Under the pieces are notes generated by a model, which was given only the letters and a program-made list of their open reading frames with translations, did not search any database and had not been told where the DNA came from. From contig MARA01000005.1 in assembly GCA_001792895.1 (NCBI GenBank), forward strand, positions 248,001 to 312,000: a DNA stretch of 64,000 bases, read 5' to 3'. Shown here one piece after another: positions 12,476 to 22,886 of this stretch; within the stretch, counting starts at the first letter, position 1, and each line of letters starts with the position of its first letter. A program made the translations under genes and the position numbers. This DNA comes from Lentinus brumalis. Lineage: Eukaryota > Basidiomycota > Agaricomycetes > Polyporales > Polyporaceae.

Positions 12476-13408
12476 ACGGAGGATGCGCAATGCTAGCACA
12501 GTAGCAATCAGTCATCCGAAATAGAAGTTGGGGAGAACGACAGGCGGTCGTTCAGCATTCCAGGACCACGCGCAGGAACAGGAGAGCGTCCGTCAGGTCG
12601 GTGAAGACACCAAGACAGTTAGTACTGTTCGACGCAGGGATGTGAGCTCAGAAGGCCCTCCGCCGTCCTCGCGCCCCTCTAGCCCGCCAGCTTGCGCGAC
12701 GCAAAGCATAGACACGTCCGCGACATCACAGTGAAGGCCTCGAAAACAGGTTCACAGGTCTAGAAGCCCAGGATGCGCGAACTACTCGTGCACATTCTGT
12801 GCACTTTCAAACCGAACCGGAGGACGAGTACCTCAATCACGCTGCTGCGTGAATTCATACCCCCGGGATAGTTGATTGGCACTTCACGCACGCTAGCTCA
12901 CAGACCACCATCAAGCCTTTCATTCCGCATGAAACAGTCGCTTTCTCGGCAGAGACGACAGACAAAGCTAGTGCTTACATTCTCTCCCTGCAACAACACA
13001 TCGCGCCCCATCCTCGCTCTTCGCGATCGAGCCTCCTCCATTTGTCGTTGCACGAGGTAGACGGACATGACGCGTCGGTCCCCGATACCCATGTTCTCGT
13101 GAGTCTGAGAAGACTTCGGGCAGAGTGAGGCTGAAGCCGCCATTGTTGTTCACGGAAGCGCGTCGATTTGAAGGACCAACACCCGAGAGAAGCATTGACC
13201 AGGATCCGGTCGCTGAAGCGTTGAAGACAAGCAGAGCACCGGCGAAGCGGGACGGCGGTCGTGGTTCAAGTCTAAGTTCGCATGCTCGGGACGAATCTCA
13301 CGACCGCACCTTGCCTCCTGACCACCACCACCACGCCACAGTTTCCAGATGCTCTGTTCACTCGTTCTCTAAACCAACCCATCGTACACTGTTGGTACTA
13401 CGCGAGGA
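12476..13408. other. region between the divergent WDR24-like and PX genes, with one candidate minus-strand exon
   Basis: The gap should hold two divergent promoters and the missing 5' exon(s) of the WDR24-like gene. On the minus strand, 13092 down to 12979 reads a clean 38-codon segment starting with ATG (MGIGDRRVMSVYLVQ, then QMEEARSRRARMGRDVLLQ) and ending at a good GTAAGC donor. Its charged helical character suggests a real first exon of a small gene or a 5' exon. I could not join it to any downstream exon. Confidence 0.3.
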
Positions 13409-14235
13409 ATGGCTTCGCTGTCAGCAAGTTCGACATCCCATTCGGTCGAGTCCTCGGAGTCCTCGAGGAGCTTATTAGTGCTGCTTCCGGACAAGATTGA
13501 TATCGAGGAGGAAGCACGATTCTATGACGATATCGTAGATGTGAGTACGCTGCGCAATTCAGTGATCGCAGTAGAGTTGACGGCAACACAGAGCGCAAGC
13601 ACCGTCGGCGAAGATAACTATCCGTACGGACAGCCAGACTCTCCCCCGCATTCCCCCCTGCAGCACAGTCTGTGTTCTCGAACGACATATGGCTGGGTGA
13701 TAACTCGGGCGAGAGCACGGCGTTCGCGCGGGACGTGGAAATTGCTGGCTGGACGAGCGTAGGGGATAAGCGGGAAGGAGCGTATGTTGGTGAGTCCTCC
13801 TCACAAAGGAACTTGCAATGGTCGTGAATGAGTTGCGAGATAGTATATGACTGTGTCATCAAGACCAAGGAGGTAAGTCCCTTGTCGTCAGTGATGGTCC
13901 CTCACTTCATCTGTCTTGGCCAGGGCGCACCCATTCATGTGCTCAAGCGGTACAGCGCATTCGCACAGTTGGACGCGAGGCTACGAGCCACCCTACCAGT
14001 AAGTAAACGACTTTGCGCGCGTTTTATTCACGTGCTGAGGAATTGGTCCACTATCCAGTCGCACCAGCAACCCTATATTCCTGCTCTCCCTCCTAAGTTC
14101 CCTTTCGCGAAGTTCCGACCGACTTTCCTTGACCGCAGGAGGCGGCAACTCCAGCACTGGCTCGCCGGGATACTCCTACATCCCGAGATCGGTGGGTGTC
14201 AGGCTGTGCGGGAGTGGGTCATGGATAGGTCGTGA
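13409..14235 (+). CDS. PX-domain (phosphoinositide-binding) protein
   Basis: Exons are 13409-13540, 13669-13789, 13844-13872, 13924-13998 and 14059-14235, giving 177 aa in frame. After a Ser-rich N-terminus and an acidic stretch, the PX core is readable: AYVVYDCVIKTKEGAPIHV, LKRYSAFAQLDARLRATLP, then the proline loop IPALPPKFPFAKFRPTFLDR and RRRQLQHWLAGILLHPEIGG. The RYSAF motif and the PPK loop with downstream RRR are the usual lipid-contact elements. PX proteins of this compact type bind PtdIns3P on endosomal or vacuolar membranes (family knowledge). The first intron (13541-13668) uses the acceptor after CAGCACAG, because a nearer acceptor leads into the wrong frame. It is divergent from the WDR24-like gene. 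Confidence 0.78.
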
Positions 14236-14430
14236 CATGAACCTCGTCGGGTCTCCGCCTACGCCTGCTTCAACAGCATGTCATCTCCCCCTTGTCTTTC
14301 CTTGAGGCTACTGCTATGCCTGACGCTTGGCGGTCTCGTCCTCGTCAAGTCCTCCCCACTGATCGTTCTCCGTCCTCGTTTCTTCTCCAACACAGCTTCG
14401 GACAATCCTGAGCTTCTTTCTCACTCAAGC

Positions 14431-14671
14431 GGTATGGCACACTTACGCAGCTGGACGGCATACTACGCACCTACCAGTAAGCGAATGTCACTGTATTTGC
14501 ACCGATTTGTGCGCTCAAGAGATCGTCCAGCTACCCTACCCTTCTCTCCGAAAGTTCCATCCGCTCAGGTCCGACCGACCTCCTTCGGCCACAGCACCTG
14601 GATATTGGGAGTTGCTCGGGCGTGGGGTCGTGGTGCATGGACAGGTCTTGATAGGAGGCCCTGCATGTCGT
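14431..14671 (+). pseudogene. decayed partial duplicate of the PX gene
   Basis: The stretch follows the order of PX exons 4-5 and the intron between them. CTCAAGCGGTA, then CCTACCAGTAAG at the donor, then TCCAG and CCCT..TTCTC..CC.AAGTTCC, CGACCGAC.T, and finally CATGG.CAGGTC...AGATAG-like ends correspond to the active gene 0.4-0.5 kb upstream. Similarity is patchy, the frame is lost and the 5' exons are not recognisable. This is a tandem duplication relic; it lies between the PX gene and the convergent MYND gene. Confidence 0.5.
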
Positions 14672-14736
14672 ACGTTCAAACTTCTGCTGTTTATGTTGCT
14701 TCATGATCATATCGTCGGCCCCTCTAACCACTGCCT

Positions 14737-16086
14737 TCAAGATTGCGATTCGACCTCGTCAGACTCTTCCGCATCTTCGCCGTCGCTGGATTCTTCGTCG
14801 TCCTCGCTGGATCCGTCCTCGTCCTCCCACCCTTGCGCCTCCCTGAGCGTCCTGAACATCTCCCGCGCTTTCCGAAGCTCTGTCGGCAGCAGAGTGTCGG
14901 AGAAGAGCTGGATCGTCTCTCCCGGATAGTCGCGGATCTCGATCATGCGACCCGGTCCCTGCTTGCGTTCGATCCCTCCCATCCACTGCCCACCAACCTC
15001 GCCGTCGCGTCCACTGCCCAGCGTCAGAGTCCTCAACCGCTCTGCGACCGATTGTTCTCCAGCCGACGTCGGCGGTGCTGCGCCCGATGTGCGTGCTTTG
15101 CAGACCACCTTATGCCGCGGCCAGTCCTACATCAGGTCAGCACTTCAAGGCTTGGTGGAGATGTACGGAAGACTCACCCTCTTCTGGCATTCCTTGCTGC
15201 AGTAGTGCGGCTTCAAATTTGGCGAGCATGTGCCACCGCACGCCATGAGTCCTCCCTTGCGTACTCCTTCGATCTTGCACCCCTCCGCGGCGCACATGTA
15301 CGTCTTCGGGTCGTTCGCAAGCTTCGCCTCCCGCTTCCTTCTCTCCTCTATCGCTGCCTCGTCCACCCCTCTCACCGCATCTAGGAGCGGTCGGACCGCC
15401 GGGGTCTCGTTCTCGCCAAAAGTATCTCTGAATAGAGACCCCACCTTGAGGGCCGTCCGGCTGACCAGCCCCAGCCGCACGCTCCGGGCCGCATGCTTTG
15501 CGGCGTAGATGAGGGCGGCGTCATGTCCGATGACCTCGTAATCTGGCCACGGCCGTTCGTGACCAACGCGCCAAGTCTCTAGGTTCTCGCGATCGGAGAC
15601 GGGAGTCTGCCATATCCGCAGATACGCCTCAGCGGCACCAGAGTGCGCCCGCCCGCGCAGCTCGCGGGACGCTCTGTCCCCCACGTATCGCTCTCTTGCC
15701 AAATCGCGATCGATCAATGCATCGAACATGTGCAGTGCCCCGTACAGGTCCCGGAATGGGACAGGTACATTGCAGCACGTCACGAATCTGTACGTGGAAT
15801 CAGTGTCTGAGCGGGACGTCGACTGACGGAGGCCGTACCGGTAGCCAAGCTCGCACCATGCCTCCGGTTCTCGAGCTGTCCAGGCGAGGCGGAGGAGCTC
15901 CTTGGATTCAAACTGTGTGACCATCTCTAGGCAGGTGCGCCCGTAGAGACCTGAGTCCGGCCGTGCGTTGTGCGGGAAGGCGCAGTTGCATTTCGTGACG
16001 ACGTAGAGAGGCAAGTTGGGGTAGTTACGGACGTCCTCGTCCATCGGAGAGGAGGAGAACTCGATCTTGAGGAAGAAGTCTTCCAT
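14737..16086 (-). CDS. MYND-type zinc-finger protein (family member 3, intact)
   Basis: The model is complement of 14737-15126, 15178-15787 and 15839-16086, giving 415 aa with phases 2 and 0 that equal those of the copy at 6589-8094. The N-terminal segment contains CNCAFPHNARPDSGLYGRTC. The centre has YGALHMFDALIDRDLARERY and GRAHSGAAEAYLRIW. The finger reads CAAEGCKIEGVRKGGLMACG, then CSPNLKPHYCSKECQKR, and continues after the intron with DWPRHKVVC. The tail is strongly acidic and serine-rich (DEDGSSEDDEESSDGEDAEE). The start is the ATG at 16086, because the frame upstream only offers GTG. Function is unknown beyond a likely protein-binding zinc finger. It converges on the decayed PX copy. 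Confidence 0.8.
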
Positions 16087-16364
16087 CGTTGCTGGCACGC
16101 AAGGCGTCCTTGGGTGAGGCTATCAGAAGCAGCTGCAGAGACGCTCTGTCCGGTCGAAGGTCATCGACGGGTCACGATCAGGCGCGATGTTGCAAACAAG
16201 ACGATGGCGGCGATGTGCAGCGAGCACTCGTATTTGACCCTCGTGGCATATGGACATCGGGATGTGCCGAGATGAATATAGCTGATCGTTCATCGACCTC
16301 GTTGTTTTCGTGAGTCCATGGAGCGTAGTCAGGGAACCGAGACTACGTCGCTAATGAAGGCAGA

Positions 16365-16600
16365 TCGCATGTACGCAGCTGATGCGGCGTGCATGCGGTG
16401 CACAAGCAGCGATTGCTTGCATGCGGCGGGAGATATTCGTTGGCTGCCAGACGAGGGTGAAATTCTCAGTCCGGTCAGAGGAATTTTGGCGGCGGCTGCT
16501 GACCCTACCGTGTTACAGGACTGGCCTAGCCACAAGCCGCTATGTATCTTGGGCAGCATGCTGTGGCAAGCCTGCATCCTGAGCGCGATTCGTGGGTGAG
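16365..16600 (+). pseudogene. MYND-finger relic
   Basis: A fragment resembling the 3' end of the MYND family remains. It has a Cys-containing piece (AACMRCTSSDCLHAAG), a TGCCAGACGAGG segment that corresponds to the donor end of the finger exon, an intron-like stretch ending in TTACAG at 16518, and the conserved next-exon start DWPSHKPLCILG. Most of the finger and everything upstream is gone. Confidence 0.5.
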
Positions 16601-17384
16601 TAGCATATCTCTTTGGAGGTCTATACGAACTTAAAGCTGATTTCGGTTTCTGCGTGGTCAATGCAAGCTGTCACCTCGTAGCGGACGTCGTGTGCAATCA
16701 GTGAGTACTGGAATGTGACTGGTGATCAGCGTCTCCGGTGACCGACGCGTGTCGCAGTGGAAACATACCAGAACACGAGTTAAGTACTGACAACATACCA
16801 CCAACGTCTTCCGCTCAACGTTGCTGTCATGTTCGGAAGATACACTCTCGTTGTGAGCAGGAACGCAGGAGGAACTCCTTATGTCCGGAAGGCGCGGACC
16901 CGGTGGCCAGGCGGCAACGGTTGGGACTCGGAACCGCGTACGCAGGGCCATTGGCTATCCTCTTCCTTGGCCCCAGAGGGCCCGTCAACAATACTTGATG
17001 TCCGCATGTGAACGTAGGCGGCTAGGTCTCGATCACGACCTTCCCGTGGCGTCTCCTGCGGTGTACACAGGTGTAAGTACACGCGTCCAGTACCAAAGCG
17101 GCGCTCCTCGTACCGCCGCCGAAGTTTAATATGCGCCCAGGTGAACCACCACCACGCTACATGCAAGTATAGGATGCGTCTCCAAGCCACTGGAGCTGCC
17201 GCGAACGAGGCGGAGGAGCAAGTGAACTATATCTGGTCAATGGTGAGTGACTCATTGCCTTGGACGGGGCCGTGGTCCCCGGTCCCACAGGCTGTCAGTT
17301 CCAGCGCCGATCTCGACGTGGGCTGACGCTGGAGAGGCATATAAACCGTTTCGAGCCTGGCACGCCAACCGGTATGGTGGATAG
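16601..17384. other. intergenic region upstream of the carboxylesterase
   Basis: Short open frames on both strands lack motifs or splice support. The distal part is expected to hold the carboxylesterase promoter; no unambiguous TATA box or repeat is seen. Confidence 0.4.
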
Positions 17385-19755
17385 ATGGCGACGATTGTGC
17401 TGCTGAACCGTGTTCTGCTTTTGCTCTGGCAACTCTGGGTCGTACTCAAAACCGATGCATATAGACTTCCGGCCCCGGATATAGAACAGACTCATCCTCC
17501 CGTGAAGCTTGACCATGCGACGGTCACGGGGATTATAGACGGGTCGGTCGAGAGTTTCCTCGGGATTCCATATGCAGAACCTCCGTCAGTAGCCATGTTG
17601 CGGGCTTGCTTTCTGTATCATGCCATTGACTATCGTCTTCCAGCATTGGGGACCTTCGCCTGCAGTTGCCTCGGCTCATGAGCTCCTACCACGGGGTGCT
17701 CAACGCAACCACCTTTGGGAACCAATGTTTCCAGCAGGCGGCGGTAGCACTTGGAAGCTTACCTCCTGAGGTTATTCAAGGTTTAGGGCCTCTGCTCGAG
17801 GCGTTGTCCCAGGTCACCAACGTGACGCAGAGCGAAGACTGTGCGCAATCAACATCCCACTCGAAGCTCGAATCTATTGACTTATTTGTCATTTCTGGAC
17901 TGACTAGGTCTGTATATCAACGTCGTCCGGCCAGCGAACGTGTCCGCGGACGCGAGACTTCCCGTCCTCTTCGTATGTGTCAGACTTTGAGGCATGCGCC
18001 ATCAAGCTTATGGGACTCCACAGTGGATCTATGGGGGAGGCTTTACCGATGGCTCAAACGCGATGTGAGTGCTTCCGCCCAATGTATCATTGGCCCGTTG
18101 AACAGTCAAGGTAACAGAACGTCATATAATGGTACCGTCCTCGTGAAGAAGTCCATTGAGCTCAATGAGCCAATTATATACGTTGCCTTGAACTACCGGT
18201 CAGTCGAGCTTCCTCAGGTGAATGCGCGTCGCGTACTCATATGGAATATGCATCTGTAGCCTGCATGTCCTCGGCTTCCTCGGTGGAAAGGAAATCAAGG
18301 AGGCCGGTCTCGGGAACCTCGGTCTACAAGATCGTGAGCTGCTGCGGATATCAGCTTCACTTCTCTGAGACTGACTTCGTGTACTCGTACAAAGAGCGCA
18401 CCGCCCTTCGTTGGGTGCACAAGTTCATCTCCGCCTTCGGTGGGGATCCATCTAAAGTCACGATGTGGGTCGCTCGCCCTGCCCACTCACACGCGTACTG
18501 ACGGGGTCCGCAGCTGGGGTGAGAGTGCAGGGTCCATCTCGGTGTTCTTCCAGCTGTATGCGAACGGTGGCAACACAGAGGGTCTCTTCCGAGCGGGTAT
18601 GATGAGCTCTGGAACATCGATCCCTACTGGAGATATTACTGAGGTGCAGGACACGTACGACTTCGTCGTCAACCAAGTCGGATGTTCGAATGCGAGCGAT
18701 ACCCTTGCCTGCCTGCGCACCGTTCCAGCAGATGGGCTGCTTGCTGCCGCGAACAACACTCCGATCATCGGCGGCTTCACGGTACGGACTGACCATATAT
18801 ACTTGCCAGTCTGCAGTACTCAACCGTTCATGGCAGGGTGTTTCCTCTCCGTTTCTGCCTCGTGCGGACGGCGTCTTCGTCACCATGCCGCCTATGCATC
18901 TCCCCCTCAAAGCCAAGATAGCAGACGTACCACTCATCATTGGTACGCTTCACGATTTGGTGCAAGCTACAAGTTACAACCTACTAAGCTTTTTGAAAGG
19001 TGACACGAAGGACGAAGCCACTTTCTTCTCATTTGGCAGCCTCAACATCACGTCCGTGCTTTACTTCTTCTCAGTCTCTCTCGTGCTGACAAAATACGTA
19101 GTACCGACGAGGAATTTGCCAGTTATGTCTCCCAGATCTTGTTCCCAGACTCATCGCCTCCGGATCTCAACACTCTGCTACGGCTCTACCCATCCGATCC
19201 CGCCGCAGGCTCTCCCTTCGACACAGGCAGCGCATACGCATTCTCGCCACAATTCAAGCGTATCGCGGCCGTGCAAGGAGACTGGTTCTTCCACGGGCCT
19301 CGCCGTCAGCTCCTCGACGAGGTCTCACTCAAGCGCACTGTCTACAACTTCAGTACGTGTTGGCATCCCTTGCTTGGATATTATCGGAAATTGACGTGGT
19401 CCTTAGTGAGCGCGAGAGGCAATTTCCCTGGTCTAGGCGATGTGAGTCCTCATGCGCAACCTCACAATGGATGTCTCAGTGGAGTCCCTGACCGGATGCC
19501 CGTTGCATCCAGTTCCATGGCACCGACCTGTTGAATGTGCTCAGTGGGGGCGATATGGCGGACTACTTCATCCGGTTCGTCAATCATCTCGACCCCAATG
19601 CAGCTACCGGCGTCCACTGGCCTCCGTACAAGCCGTCGACCCGTTCGACCCTCCAGTTCAACGACGGCAGCGTGCCGCTAAACATCACGGCCGACGATCA
19701 GCGGATTCATGGTACCAAAGAGCTCACTTCGCTGGCTCTACGCTTCCCGCTTTAG
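17385..19755 (+). CDS. secreted type-B carboxylesterase/lipase
   Basis: Thirteen exons join in frame to 560 aa: 17385-17584, 17644-17840, 17908-17972, 18024-18064, 18118-18198, 18260-18333, 18395-18464, 18514-18781, 18837-18942, 19000-19051, 19102-19352, 19407-19441 and 19513-19755. The N-terminus has a hydrophobic signal-like segment (IVLLNRVLLLLWQLWVVL). Family landmarks are SFLGIPYAEPP, SEDCLYINVVRP, the oxyanion-hole loop WIYGGGF, the nucleophile elbow WGESAGS (Ser247), DTKDEAT (Glu373) and FHGTDL (His482), which form the expected Ser-Glu-His triad. Several N-x-S/T sequons (NATTF, NVTQS, NVSAD) fit secretion. The likely activity is hydrolysis of carboxylic or lipid esters outside the cell; the substrate cannot be read from sequence. 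The length is normal for fungal members. Confidence 0.87.
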
Positions 19756-20322
19756 CTGTCGATGCCATCTATTCGCCTAGAATAGATCATGATCCACCCC
19801 TCATTGAGTCATTCATGGCAACTGCTTTGCGTTCTGTCCGAGTAAGTATTGTTCACACCACGATGTCGCAGATGCACCACGGCCGCACAATTGATGTGTG
19901 AAAACCTGTTCACGAGGTATTCCAAGCCTGGTCGTATCCCAGAGGACTATGGTACTGTAGCAGAACGAGAGAAGAAGCGCCTCTCCGCGTCGGCTGGCAC
20001 CGGCTTTGGCGATGGCACGGCGCTCATGCTGCCCTCTCCTTGTGCTTGCCACTGCTCTGCCGTCATCATTCCCTAACAGCAGACTCAGTATGTGCGAAGA
20101 TTCTTCTGTGGCTGACCTCGCTCGCATGGGGTGGCGCGCAACAATGCAGGGCCACTGCCCAGTGCCTTGACCAGACGGACTTTGTCACGGTCGGCGCCAT
20201 TGTCACCGGACACGTCTTAACGGGATACGCTCAAATCTCACTGAACACCTCCTACACATTCCTGGTACGTTTTGATCCCAATGCTATAGACTTCTTATCT
20301 GAGTATTACCGTCAGAGATGTC
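19756..20322. other. intergenic region downstream of the carboxylesterase
   Basis: No supported gene. It includes one member of a short repeat pair (19866-19951), described separately. Confidence 0.4.
19866..19951 (+). repeat. copy 1 of an approximately 80-bp diverged direct repeat
   Basis: The segment shares CACGGCCGCACAA, TGTGTGAA.ACCTGT, then C..GGTC..TCGTATCC and AGAGGAC with 22165-22247 in the same order and orientation. The two copies flank MYND member 4, the MYND relic and the following ORF. Confidence 0.5.
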
Positions 20323-21394
20323 ATGCGAAGCCGCGCCAATCGACAATATCCGCGTACACCGAAACATGGCAGCGTACTCTACATAGCCGCAAAGTCGGAC
20401 TGCTTCTTTCACTACAGAAGCCCACCAGACCTCACAAAGCTCACGCACCAGTGCTCGGACATGTTGACGTTCTTAAGGACTGGCACGCTCTTGGATAGAA
20501 TTGAGGAGCCTGAGGTGCACCTGGCACTGGCGTTCAGGTAAGTATCTCAATGCTACAACCGATCATGTACGAGTTGTCTGACATAGTATCATTCCCTCTG
20601 CTATTCATCGATATGACAGAGCCTTCACCGGCTGTGGCCTACCGGAACTCCTGGCTTCCGAAGCATACGTGCTGTTCAACGCGCTCGTGGACGAGAAGGC
20701 TCCGCGTTACCTCGCAACAGCATCCAGCAGAGTCCGCGCACAAGCACACTCCGGAGCGGTCATGGCCGCACACTGCGAGTTCCTCCGGCTAATCGAGCCG
20801 CTGGGCGTAGACTTCGACGAAGACAAGTTCGAGTCGGGTGATCTCAAGAATCCGAATGAATGGAATGTACAAGGTGATGGACCACGCGAACGCGAGCGCG
20901 GCACTCGGCCTTGTCAGCCGCGCTGTCGTCGTGGCAGGCCTTCATTACAAGCAGTATGCGTGGGATCTGTGGCCTGTGCTCGCGGGCAGCTGCGCCCCAA
21001 CGTACGAGCCGTTCTTGAACGCTCTCGAGGAGTTCGTGGCCTGGGACCTCGCCGCGGAGACACGACTCAGGGACAGGGTTGAGAACGCGTCCAGGCTGCA
21101 TGCGTGCGCGGCCGAAGGGTGCGGAGTGCATGCGGTGCACACTGCACAAACAGGGACTGAAGGCGTGCGCCGGAAGGTGCTCGCCGGGCGTCAAGCCGCA
21201 CTACTGCAGTAAAGACTGCCAGAGGAAGGTGAGCTCACTTCTGCATGTCCCGCTTCCTGGACTTGACACGTCGTCCTCAGGACTGGCGCAGGCACAAGCC
21301 GTTCTGCAAGCCGAATGAGGAGATCCCGCCGAACGTCGCCATGCAAACGTCTGAAGGCTCTATCGCGGCCTGGGACAACGATATCGATGCATGA
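20323..21394 (+). pseudogene. MYND-finger family member 4, frameshifted
   Basis: Exon 1 (20323-20537) ends with the phase-2 donor typical of the family. The next exon opens at 20620 (RAFTGCGLPELLASEAYVLF, then AQAHSGAVMAAHC) and must change frame near 20855 to reach MDHANASAALGLVSRAVVV, then again near 21130-21150 to reach KACAGRCSPGVKPHYCSKDC. The last intron (21230-21282) and the final DWRRHKPFCKPNEE are in place, with a stop at 21394. Both shifts correspond to one extra base or two missing bases, unlike the single missing bases of member 1, so true decay is more likely here. Confidence 0.6.
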
Positions 21395-21519
21395 ATGCAT
21401 GAACTTTCACTTCGGATAATCACTTACTGAGACTCGCTGTCCTTCCGGTTTGTTGCCTTGCCTGTATTTTGTCTACTTCCTAATTGACCGGTCTCACAGC
21501 TATCTCCCTCTGCCGCGTG

Positions 21520-21690
21520 GAACTATGGACTCCCGAGGGCGGATCAATACCTCTTCGACGCACTCACGGACGAGCGGCGCGCCGGTTCTGAGCGGTACAT
21601 CACACGTCAGTGCTGCGAGTGTACGCGTGTGGCAGGCGATGTTCGCCAGAGAACTACTGTAGTAAAGAGTGCCAGAAGAGGATAAGTATA
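21520..21690 (+). pseudogene. internally deleted MYND relic
   Basis: In about 170 bp the sequence jumps from the central family motif (QYLFDALTDERRAGSERYI) directly into the finger end (ACGRRCSPENYCSKECQKR) in another frame. Roughly 130-150 codons present in intact copies are missing between them. It lies in direct tandem to member 4. Confidence 0.55.
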
Positions 21691-21756
21691 GATGCTCTCG
21701 CGTACGAGAACAATGTCGCTCACCTATTGATTTTCCTGGCTATCCGCATCCCATTA

Positions 21757-22140
21757 ATGTTGCACGTCGACCTCTTGGTGCCCGTTCCCATGCCCTCCAT
21801 CTGGCAGCCACGCGATGTCAGCCCGAGCGAACAAGGGCGTGCACCCCTGTCCTGCTCACTGCTCCGAGTTGACGCCAACCGATCGACCAGTGACTACGAC
21901 TGGGTTTTCTCAACGACGCTGCTTCCCGAAGATATGCCACAATATCTAGACTGGCTTGGAAGGCGACACTGTGCCCCCTTCGTGATCATGGACGGTCGAC
22001 GTGGGCGCCTTTCGCTGATTGCGCACCTAGGTCCATCTGGGTTCTTCACGGTCGCGTTGCAAGATGGGTCAGCCGTGTCAAGCTCCGTCGCCAATTTGGA
22101 AACTGAGAGTCAGAGTCAGTGGCTAGCATTCCGTATCTAA
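21757..22140 (+). CDS. unrecognised 127-aa open frame
   Basis: An ATG-initiated frame follows the MYND relic (LPEDMPQYLDWLGRRHCAPF, GFFTVALQDGSAVSSS). I do not recognise the product, and no intron or paralogue supports it. It may be a chance frame or a displaced tail of the decayed MYND copy. Confidence 0.2.
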   Translation: MLHVDLLVPVPMPSIWQPRDVSPSEQGRAPLSCSLLRVDANRSTSDYDWVFSTTLLPEDMPQYLDWLGRRHCAPFVIMDGRRGRLSLIAHLGPSGFFTVALQDGSAVSSSVANLETESQSQWLAFRI

Positions 22141-22164
22141 AGTCCATCGTCACTTTCCGAGCCA

Positions 22165-22247
22165 TGATGCGTCACGGCCGCACAAGAATGTGTGAAGACC
22201 TGTCACTGAAGCGTACCCAGGTCTGTCGTATCCAAGAGGACCATGCA
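22165..22247 (+). repeat. copy 2 of the approximately 80-bp diverged direct repeat
   Basis: Partner of 19866-19951, with matching blocks around CACGGCCGCACAA and TCGTATCC.AGAGGAC. The pair may mark a duplication that carried MYND copies. Confidence 0.5.
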
Positions 22248-22514
22248 TGCAGTACACATAGTAGCATGTGTATATACTTGACTTACTATAGAGATACCCC
22301 TACAAATTGCCTGGGTTTCTGGAGAGCGGACACCGGCGGACGACGACCAATGTTCAGGATTTCTGGTCGGCCGATGCCCTAGTAGGGGAGGGACCCGGTG
22401 GGCGTGCCGGCGAGACAGGCCAGTCTTGTATGCAGCTCGGTATTGATACCGGGTGAGCTACTTATGGCGATGTTGGCGAGTGAGGAGCGAGATCGCTGGT
22501 CGGTGTCCTCGTCG

Positions 22515-22886
22515 TCGAGGCCAATGTTGAAGCGCATGCCAAGCCTGGCCGATGTGAGCGCTTGTATCCGCGGGCTCGCCGGCAAGCGCAGGCTTGCCTC
22601 TGCTCGGCCACCGACGTCTAGTAGCTTACCCTCCTTGTCGGCTGGTCGCGTCTCATACTTTGATCTCCTGGTCGGCTCATTGCGTCCCATACCTTGCTCT
22701 CCTGGTCGGCCGGTCACGTTTCATACCTTGCTCTCCTGGTCGGCGGATCGTGTCCCATCTGGTCGGCCGGTCACGTTGAACACTATGCTCTCCTGGTCGG
22801 CGGTTCTCCTCCCGTGTCTTACTCTCATGGTCGGCCGGTAAGTCACATAGCTTGCGATTCTGGTCGGCCGGTCACATATTTTAGTT
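22515..22886 (+). repeat. GGTCGGCCGG-type repeat, copy 1
   Basis: An approximately 370-bp block has a near-identical reverse-complement copy at 46975-47344. Its right half is a run of irregularly spaced units with the core TGGTCGGCCGGTCAC (variants GGTCGGCGG, GGTCGGCTC), separated by CATACCTTGCTCTCC-like spacers. The left half contains CGCTTGTATCCGCGGGCTCG. The translated frames are repetitive and do not look like a real protein. It resembles a transposon-end or satellite-like array. Confidence 0.8.

Noticed and set aside
18782..18809. A 28-nt intron in the carboxylesterase ending at 18809.
   Set aside because: It is too short for splicing; the acceptor at 18836 gives a 55-nt intron in the same phase and a better match to the family.
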